NCBI GenBank assembly: GCA_946541435.1
Contig: CAMNJK010000031.1
Coordinates: 1-11,170, forward strand
Origin: an uncultured Bacillota bacterium
Lineage (GTDB): Bacteria; Bacillota; Clostridia; Peptostreptococcales; Anaerovoracaceae
Length of the DNA stretch: 11,170 nucleotides
Direction: 5' to 3'
Positions 6,185-11,170 of the stretch are shown here, piece after piece (the stretch's first letter is position 1; every line of letters begins with the position of its first letter). Both the position numbers and the translations under genes were made by a program. Below the pieces are notes generated by a model. The model searched no databases. It was not told where the DNA came from and was given only the letters and a program-made list of their open reading frames with translations.

Positions 6185-6341
6185 CTCCATCTATTCTATG
6201 CCGCTTTCAAGACAGTTCCTTTGACCCGGCTCAAGGCATCCATTTCGTCTGGGAAAATGACTTGTCCCTGCAAGTGTTTTTCCCATTTTTTCGGAAAAAC
6301 AAAGCCCATCTGCCTGCTTTTTCCCACGCGTTTTTCGGAAT
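6185..6341. other. Intergenic stretch without a recognised gene
   Basis: This part of the 535-base gap lies between the proX terminator and the transporter promoter. It is pyrimidine-rich on the plus strand. I see no supported coding region in it. An eight-base inverted repeat, GTTTTTCC (6276-6283) and GGAAAAAC (6293-6300), surrounds a nine-base spacer, but no U-run follows on either strand. A 15-codon minus-strand frame at 6198-6245 (MDALSRVKGTVLKAA) has no ribosome site and is not called. Confidence 0.5.
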
Positions 6342-6369
6342 AGAAAAAGAGCCCTCACAAAGGGCTCTT
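6342..6369 (-). terminator. Intrinsic terminator after the prolyl-tRNA editing gene
   Basis: AAGAGCCCT (6347-6355) and AGGGCTCTT (6361-6369) form a perfect nine-pair stem with a five-base loop, and the minus strand continues in a U-run. The hairpin begins 11 bases after the stop codon and is a strong end for the greA-lysS-proX group. Confidence 0.9.
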
Positions 6370-6379
6370 CTTACAGTCT

Positions 6380-6877
6380 CTACATCTCCAGCACATGGGC
6401 GGGATGGCCGATGTCTTCCAGGAATCGCAGGAGATCCGGGGTATCGATGAATACGGTCATCTCATTGGTGTTTGGATGGAAGCTCATGCGCTTCTCATCC
6501 AGGATGGCTTTCTCGATGTAGACTTGTACGTCGTGGTCGTCATTGTTCAGAAGACCGAATGGCGATACTACACCCGGTGGGAGCTTCAGTTTATCAAAGA
6601 GACTGTCTGCAGAAGCCATTTTGATCTGCTTTGTGCCGGCGGCCTCCCCGAAGCCTTTCATATCCATGCGGGTGTCCTCATCCAGGATCACCAGAAACCA
6701 CGCTGTCTTTTTCTTGTTGGTGAGAAACATGGTCTTGGTACGCACGCCATCGATCCCCACGATGAAGGAATCCGCCTGCTCCGTGGTGAGTGCGGGCTCG
6801 TGCTCAACCGTCTCAATCACGATCCCCAAAGAATCCAACTTCCCTTTCACTTGTTCATATGCTTCCTTCTTATTCAT
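6380..6877 (-). CDS. proX: Prolyl-tRNA editing protein, ProX/YbaK family
   Basis: This is a free-standing editing domain that hydrolyses mischarged tRNA(Pro), mainly Ala-tRNA(Pro) in ProX-type members, in the cytoplasm. The 165-residue protein is a complete single domain of the usual length. Family features are HEPALTTEQAD (26-36), the lysine-rich strand MFLTNKKKTAWFLVI (50-64), with Lys48 just before it as the probable tRNA-end contact, GVVSPFGLLN (102-111), and the late MSFHPNTNEMTV (131-142). The start at 6877 has GGAGG seven bases upstream; an upstream in-frame ATG at 6925 would run through the lysS terminator and is rejected. It follows lysS by 59 bases with a hairpin between, so it is probably expressed by partial read-through; no convincing separate promoter is visible. 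The neighbouring lysS fits a tRNA-charging theme. Confidence 0.9.
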   Translation of the reverse strand: MNKKEAYEQVKGKLDSLGIVIETVEHEPALTTEQADSFIVGIDGVRTKTMFLTNKKKTAWFLVILDEDTRMDMKGFGEAAGTKQIKMASADSLFDKLKLPPGVVSPFGLLNNDDHDVQVYIEKAILDEKRMSFHPNTNEMTVFIDTPDLLRFLEDIGHPAHVLEM

Positions 6878-6896
6878 AATATATCCTCCAAAGCGG

Positions 6897-6922
6897 AAAA
6901 CGCCCCTCGGCTTGAGGGGCGT
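6897..6922 (-). terminator. Intrinsic terminator between lysS and proX
   Basis: ACGCCCCTC (6900-6908) and GAGGGGCGT (6914-6922) make a perfect nine-pair G+C-rich stem with a five-base loop, followed on the minus strand by four U. It starts 14 bases after the lysS stop and lies just before the proX ribosome site. The U-run is short, so termination may be incomplete and set a lower proX level. Confidence 0.85.
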
Positions 6923-6936
6923 CATAAATCACGATA

Positions 6937-8865
6937 TTAATACAGCTTGGAGCCTGCGGGAATGTCGCCGTCCAGCATGATGAAGTCCAGTTCTTCTTTG
7001 CCTTCATAATCGTAGATCATGGAGCAGAGCATTCCGTTGGACTCGATGCCCATCATCTTACGCGGCGGCAGGTTGGTGATGGCCAGAGCGGTCTTGCCCA
7101 CCAGTTCCTGTGGCTCATACCATGGGTGAATGCCGCTGAGGATGATGCGGTCGGTGCCGGAGCCGTCGTTGCAGACGAACTTCAGCAGCTTGTCGCTCTT
7201 TGGAACGGCTTCGCACTCTTTGATTTTCACTGCACGGAAGTCAGACTTGCTGAAGGTCTCGAAGTCCACCAGTTCCTCAAACAGCGGCTCGACCTTGACC
7301 TTGGACAGGTCGATCTCCTTCTTCTCGTGGATGACCTTTCCTTCTGGCTTCATGGTCGGGAACAGAATGATGTCACGGATACTCTGGGAGTTGGTGATCA
7401 GCATGATTACTCTGTCGACGCCGACGCCCAGTCCACCTGTCGGAGGCAGACCAACTTCGATGGCATTGACGAAGTCCAGATCCATCGGGTGAGCCTCATC
7501 ATCGATTCCGGCGTTCAGCTCAGCCTGCTGCTCTGCGAAACGCTCATACTGGTCGATGGGGTCGTTCAGCTCGGAGAATGCATTGGCGATCTCCCAACCG
7601 TTGATGTATGCTTCGAAACGTCTGGTGATTCTCGGATCTTCCGGATCTCTCTTGGCCAGCGGGGAAACCTCAACCGGGTGGCCAACGACGAACACCGGTC
7701 CGTCCAGATAGCCCGGTACGTCCTCGCAGTACTCTTCGAAGAACTCTGCGATGAGTTTACCGCGGTTGCCCAGAGCCTTTGCCTCTTCCTCATCCATGCC
7801 GTACTCGATGGCTGCAGCAACTGCTTCCTCATCGGTCTCGATCTTATTGAAGTCGACACCGGTGATCTCCTTGACGGCATCAGTCATGTTCAGACGTCTC
7901 CATGGCGGAGTCACGTCAAACTCCTTGCCCTGATAGTTCAGGATCGGAGTTCCGTTGACTGCCATCTGAGCCTTATATACCAGCTGCTCGGTAACGTCCA
8001 TGGTATTCTCCATGTTTCCGTAAGCCATGTAACACTCCATGGAAGTGAATTCCGGATTGTGGTTGCGGTCCATGCCCTCGTTACGGAACATCTTGCCCAT
8101 CTCATAGACACGGTCCAGCCCGCCGACGATCAGTCTCTTCAGATAGAGCTCGTTGGCGATACGCATGTGCAGCGTCATGTTCAGTGTGTTATGGTGTGTG
8201 GAGAATGGTCTGGCATTGGCTCCGCCTGCGATCGGGGTCAGGATCGGAGTCTCAACTTCCATATAACCATAGTCTTCCTCCAGAACTCTCTTCATCTCGT
8301 GGATGATCTTGGTTCTCTTCAGGAAGGTCTCACGTACATCCTGGTTCATGATCAGGTCAACGTAGCGCTGTCTGTAACGGATGTCCTGATCCTTCAGGCC
8401 GTTCCACTTGTCCGGCAGCACCTGCAGGGACTTGGACAGCAGGACCAGCTTCATTACATGAACGGAAGTCTCTTCCGTTCTGGTCTTGAATACCTTACCC
8501 TCTATACCGACGATGTCGCCGATGTCATAGGTCTTGAACCATTTATATTCTTCCGCGCCGATGTCATCTCTCTTAACATAGCACTGAATACGACCCTGCT
8601 TATCCTGAATGTCAAAGAAAGCCGCTTTACCCATGACGCGCTTGCTCATGATACGTCCGGCGATGGACACATCCTGATCCTCCAGTGCGTCGAAGTTTTC
8701 TTTGATGTCGCCGCTGTGTGCGGTCACGTTCCATGTCTCATGCAGATACGGGTTGCGTCCTGCATCCTGCAGATCCTTCAGCTTCTGACGACGAATCTTC
8801 CGCTGTTCGGTCAAGTCTTCTGCATACATTTCCTGTTCTGTGTTTGTCAAATTTTCGGTGCTCAT
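6937..8865 (-). CDS. lysS: Lysyl-tRNA synthetase, class II, with C-terminal tRNA-binding domain
   Basis: The enzyme attaches lysine to tRNA(Lys) using ATP. The 642 residues are about 140 longer than the usual bacterial LysRS. Order: N-terminal helix; OB-fold anticodon-binding domain about 65-150 (VSIAGRIMSKRVMGKAAFFDI); class II catalytic core with motif 1 near 182-210; motif 2 RVYEMGKMFRNEGMDRNHNPEFT (252-274), with the ATP-contacting Arg261; lysine-pocket residues in WEIANAFSELNDP (424-436); and motif 3 GGLGVGVDRVIMLIT (477-491), with Arg485. A charged linker leads to residues about 533-642. There, FETFSKSDFRAVKIKECEAVPKSDKLLKF, GKTALAITNLPPRKMMGIESNGML and the end DIPAGSKLY match the Trbp111/MetRS C-terminal tRNA-binding domain. 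The start has AGGAG six bases upstream. It follows greA by 46 bases and is probably transcribed with it; no T-box leader is seen. Confidence 0.97.
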   Translation of the reverse strand: MSTENLTNTEQEMYAEDLTEQRKIRRQKLKDLQDAGRNPYLHETWNVTAHSGDIKENFDALEDQDVSIAGRIMSKRVMGKAAFFDIQDKQGRIQCYVKRDDIGAEEYKWFKTYDIGDIVGIEGKVFKTRTEETSVHVMKLVLLSKSLQVLPDKWNGLKDQDIRYRQRYVDLIMNQDVRETFLKRTKIIHEMKRVLEEDYGYMEVETPILTPIAGGANARPFSTHHNTLNMTLHMRIANELYLKRLIVGGLDRVYEMGKMFRNEGMDRNHNPEFTSMECYMAYGNMENTMDVTEQLVYKAQMAVNGTPILNYQGKEFDVTPPWRRLNMTDAVKEITGVDFNKIETDEEAVAAAIEYGMDEEEAKALGNRGKLIAEFFEEYCEDVPGYLDGPVFVVGHPVEVSPLAKRDPEDPRITRRFEAYINGWEIANAFSELNDPIDQYERFAEQQAELNAGIDDEAHPMDLDFVNAIEVGLPPTGGLGVGVDRVIMLITNSQSIRDIILFPTMKPEGKVIHEKKEIDLSKVKVEPLFEELVDFETFSKSDFRAVKIKECEAVPKSDKLLKFVCNDGSGTDRIILSGIHPWYEPQELVGKTALAITNLPPRKMMGIESNGMLCSMIYDYEGKEELDFIMLDGDIPAGSKLY

Positions 8866-8911
8866 AAATATCTCCTGTTTTTACTAATGCGATATCGTCT
8901 TCCTAATATCA

Positions 8912-9397
8912 TCAGTCTTTCTTTTTGATGGCCTCGATGGTGTAATGAAGGGTTCCGTCCGGTACGATGATCTCTACAGTCTCACCGATCTTCTTTCCGA
9001 GGAGGTGCTGTCCAACCAGGGAATCGTTGGCGATCTTCGCAGGCTCTGCGAAAGGATCAGCCTCAGTGGATCCCACGATGATGAATTCCATCATCTCTCC
9101 GGTGTCCTCGTCCTTGACCTCTACCTGAAGTCCTACGTTGACCTGATCGCCGGTCATTTCCTCATCCTTGATGATGCGGGCATTACGCATCATGGTCTCC
9201 AGTTTGTGGATGCGCTCTTCCAGTTCTGCCTGCTCATTCTTGGCTGCGTCGTACTCGGCGTTCTCCGAAAGGTCTCCGTAGGAAATGGCTTCCTTCAGTC
9301 TCTCGGATACTTCCTTACGTCTGACGGATACCAGCTCGTCACGTTCTGCTTCCAGTTTGTCATACCCTTCTTGGGTCAACAGTATTTCATCTGCCAT
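8912..9397 (-). CDS. greA: Transcription elongation factor GreA
   Basis: GreA enters the RNA polymerase secondary channel and stimulates cleavage of backtracked RNA, rescuing stalled complexes. The 161 residues match the usual length. The N-terminal coiled coil (1 to about 75) includes the tip motif AISYGDLSENAEYDAAKNEQA (37-57), with the acidic Asp42 and Glu45 that hold the catalytic metal. The C-terminal FKBP-like domain (about 80-161) ends with DSLVGQHLLGKKIGETVEIIVPDGTLHYTI, which is typical. The ATG at 9397 lies about 12 bases after AAGGAG, a rather wide spacing, but no better start is visible. A near-perfect promoter precedes it, and lysS follows 46 bases downstream, an arrangement seen in other Clostridia. 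Confidence 0.97.
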   Translation of the reverse strand: MADEILLTQEGYDKLEAERDELVSVRRKEVSERLKEAISYGDLSENAEYDAAKNEQAELEERIHKLETMMRNARIIKDEEMTGDQVNVGLQVEVKDEDTGEMMEFIIVGSTEADPFAEPAKIANDSLVGQHLLGKKIGETVEIIVPDGTLHYTIEAIKKKD

Positions 9398-9422
9398 AGT
9401 GTATCAAATCTCCTTTTCTATC

Positions 9423-9436
9423 AGCGTTAAAACGCT
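9423..9436 (-). other. Small inverted repeat in the greA leader
   Basis: AGCGTT and AACGCT form a six-pair stem with a two-base nominal loop in the predicted greA 5' leader, between the transcription start and the ribosome site. As RNA the loop would open to at least four bases. There is no U-run after it. It could be a minor stability element or an operator-like dyad; no function is claimed. Confidence 0.35.
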
Positions 9437-9451
9437 TGCACTTAACGTCAA

Positions 9452-9480
9452 ATTATACCTCAGAAGCCTCTGATTGTCAA
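9452..9480 (-). promoter_or_regulatory. Consensus SigA promoter of greA-lysS
   Basis: TTGACA (9475-9480) and TATAAT (9452-9457), both exact consensus, are separated by 17 bases on the minus strand, giving a start near 9445 and a leader of about 48 bases. The -35 box begins only ten bases after the stop of the upstream ligase gene, which has no visible terminator. The spacer contains a five-base dyad, TCAGA-GGCT-TCTGA. A strong constitutive promoter suits a housekeeping greA-lysS transcript. Confidence 0.88.
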
Positions 9481-9490
9481 TGGTTCTGCT

Positions 9491-11170
9491 TTATTCAGCA
9501 CGGTTGTCTGCGATGAACCGCTTGATCTTTCCGTCGGTGGTTTTCTCAAACTCCCGGCGGCGGATGATCACGCGCTTGATCTTCTTGTACAAAGGCAGCT
9601 GGTCGTTGATCTTATCCACGGCTTCCCAGACCATATTCTGTTCCTGTTCCTCCGTGTAGCCGACTCCAAGTTCCTCTGCCACCTGATCCGCATCCAGCCG
9701 TATGGTGGCTGCCACAGACACATCATTGGCGTCCATCTCACTGTCGGATGCCCAGATCATGGCGTCCTCCACGAAGGGCAGAAGCTTCAGTTCATATTCC
9801 AGATCCTCGGGGTAAATGTTCCGTCCGTCCTTCATGGTGATGACGTTCTGACGGCGTCCCACGATGTAGACGAACTTGTTCTCGTCCAGACGTCCCACGT
9901 CTCCGGTGTAGAACCATTCGCCCTTCAGCACTTCTGCTGTGGCCGCTTCGTCTTTATAGTATCCCATCATGACGTTTCTGCCCCGGAGTACGATCTCTCC
10001 GATGCCGTCATCGTCTCTTGCGATGAGTTTGACTTCCATTCCCGGAAGCAGTCTTCCTACGGATTCCACCTTGGTCTTCTTGGGGTCATCCGGGTTCAAT
10101 GCCGCCAGCGGGCTGCATTCCGTCAGTCCGTATCCGCGGATGGCGGTGATGTCCGCACTGTTGAAGAACCGCAGGATATCCCAGTCGATGTCCGCGCCGG
10201 CAGACAGGATCAGTCTCATGCGTCCGCCCAAGGTCTTCTGGATCTCCCGTGCGAAAGGCTTCATGACGTCGATGCGGGCGATGCGGGTGAAGCGGTTGGC
10301 GCTCATCACTCTGCGGATCAGATCCGCTCTGCCCTGCTGCGCCAGTTCGTTCCAGCAGTGCTGATACAGATTCTCGATGACGGAAGGAACGGCTGCGATG
10401 ATGGTGGGCTTGATCTCCTTGACGTTCTGTCCGTAGTTTTCTTCTTCCTGTCCGTAGGCCACGGCTGCGCCGCTATACAGCGGGTACAGCAGTCCGCCGG
10501 TGATCTCCTGCATCTGGTGCAGCGGCACCACGGAGAAGAACACGTCGTCGGTTCCGGCCTGAGTCAAAGTCGAAGCTGCCATGAGCTCGTAGGACAGGTT
10601 GCTGTGGCTGATCATAACGCCGCGGGCATCTCCGGTGGTTCCGGAGGTGTACAGGATCATGGCCATATCGTCTGCGATGATCTCGGAGTCCAGGTACTGG
10701 CGGTCTCCATCCTCCAGCTGAACCTTTCCTTCTTCGATCAAAGCCTTCCAGGTCAGTTCTTCAGTATCCTCGGAGAGGCTGATCAGCGTATCCACTCCAT
10801 CCATGCCCCGGAAGATCTCTTCCTTGCTGCTGTCGCAGATAACGCAGCTGACTTCGGTCTCCTTCACCAGTCTGGCCAGTTCCTCGGCCGGCAGGTCTTT
10901 GTCCATGGGGATGACGACGCCCACGCCGCAGAGCACTGTCAGGAAACTCAGGGCGAGAGGATAACTGTTGCCGCCCACGACGGCGATCCGGGCATCGTTC
11001 AGACCCCGGTTCATCATGGCCGTTCCCAGAGCGTTCATGTCGTCAGCCAGCTGACGATAGGAGATCTGGGAATAGGGCGCGTCGCTTCTGAACTTCTGAT
11101 AGAAAGCAGGCTGTGCGCCGAACTTCTCGCAGCTGGCCTCCAGCATCATGCGGATGTCGGATACCGGCCG
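9491..11170 (-). CDS. AMP-forming acyl-CoA synthetase/ligase-like protein (5' end outside window)
   Basis: Members of the ANL superfamily activate a carboxylic acid with ATP to an acyl-adenylate and usually pass it to CoA or a carrier. The frame stays open to the right edge (RPVSDIRMMLEASCEKFG...), so the true start lies outside; the first visible ATG at 11149 has no ribosome site. Numbering from that ATG, 552 residues show the phosphate loop YTSGTTGDARG (167-177, with Ala-Arg where Pro-Lys is usual), GYGLTECSP (339-347), the hinge region YTGDVGRLDENKFVYIVGRRQN (414-435), NIYPEDLE (444-451) and the catalytic Lys541 in TTDGKIKR. Layout and RGYGLTE most resemble long-chain fatty acyl-CoA ligases, but substrate and acceptor cannot be fixed from sequence. 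It may be cotranscribed with greA by read-through. Confidence 0.92.
   Translation of the reverse strand, partial: RPVSDIRMMLEASCEKFGAQPAFYQKFRSDAPYSQISYRQLADDMNALGTAMMNRGLNDARIAVVGGNSYPLALSFLTVLCGVGVVIPMDKDLPAEELARLVKETEVSCVICDSSKEEIFRGMDGVDTLISLSEDTEELTWKALIEEGKVQLEDGDRQYLDSEIIADDMAMILYTSGTTGDARGVMISHSNLSYELMAASTLTQAGTDDVFFSVVPLHQMQEITGGLLYPLYSGAAVAYGQEEENYGQNVKEIKPTIIAAVPSVIENLYQHCWNELAQQGRADLIRRVMSANRFTRIARIDVMKPFAREIQKTLGGRMRLILSAGADIDWDILRFFNSADITAIRGYGLTECSPLAALNPDDPKKTKVESVGRLLPGMEVKLIARDDDGIGEIVLRGRNVMMGYYKDEAATAEVLKGEWFYTGDVGRLDENKFVYIVGRRQNVITMKDGRNIYPEDLEYELKLLPFVEDAMIWASDSEMDANDVSVAATIRLDADQVAEELGVGYTEEQEQNMVWEAVDKINDQLPLYKKIKRVIIRRREFEKTTDGKIKRFIADNRAE

Noticed and set aside
5936..6343. 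Plus-strand frame in the gap upstream of the transporter operon
   Set aside because: It reads through the complement of the cobalamin riboswitch and the promoter, and shows no domain or start signal.
6878..6925. Upstream ATG start for proX
   Set aside because: The extension would be encoded by the lysS terminator hairpin and bypass the GGAGG site; the ATG at 6877 gives the usual family N-terminus.
7126..8928. Long plus-strand open frame of about 600 codons
   Set aside because: It lies antisense to lysS, has no recognisable domain and an amino-acid make-up typical of an antisense shadow, whereas lysS is certain.
9398..9490. T-box or other riboswitch ahead of greA-lysS
   Set aside because: The predicted leader is only about 48 bases and shows no T-box sequence or specifier-type stems.

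Overview
The window reads as chromosomal DNA from an anaerobic Bacillota bacterium of the class Clostridia. The basis is strong AGGAGG-type ribosome sites, SigA-like promoters, U-tailed intrinsic terminators, a greA-lysS pair, a riboswitch-led lipoprotein ABC operon, and protein sequences of clostridial character. Base composition looks close to half G+C. No taxonomic search could be run. All eight genes lie on the minus strand, so transcription runs from high to low coordinates.

Right part (11170 to 6380): the 3' portion of an AMP-forming acyl-CoA ligase-like gene enters from the right edge. A full-consensus promoter then drives greA and lysS. The lysyl-tRNA synthetase carries an extra C-terminal tRNA-binding domain. 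A terminator hairpin follows lysS, then a prolyl-tRNA editing protein of the ProX type with its own terminator. This part deals mainly with transcription elongation and translation fidelity.

Middle (6380 to 927): a 535-base gap without genes holds a SigA-type promoter overlapped by a GACGTCA inverted repeat, a well-formed cobalamin (B12) riboswitch, and a terminator-like expression platform. Downstream lies a complete five-gene ABC importer in NikABCDE/DppABCDF order: lipoprotein binding protein, two permeases and two ATPases. The four downstream genes overlap by 4 to 8 bases at each junction. A strong hairpin separates the binding-protein gene from the permease genes. Both ATPases are short, without the C-terminal extension usual in oligopeptide systems. 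With the riboswitch, the best reading is a B12-repressed importer of cobalt, a cobalt or nickel chelate, or a corrinoid, not a general peptide importer. The substrate is inferred, not shown.

Left part (927 to 1): after a 71-base gap with its own promoter lies a macrodomain (ADP-ribose-binding or hydrolysing) gene running off the left edge. After the macrodomain it enters a low-complexity Glu/Gln/Arg/His linker made of five near-identical in-frame repeats spaced 27-39-39-27 bases. No IS element, CRISPR array, tRNA or rRNA was seen.
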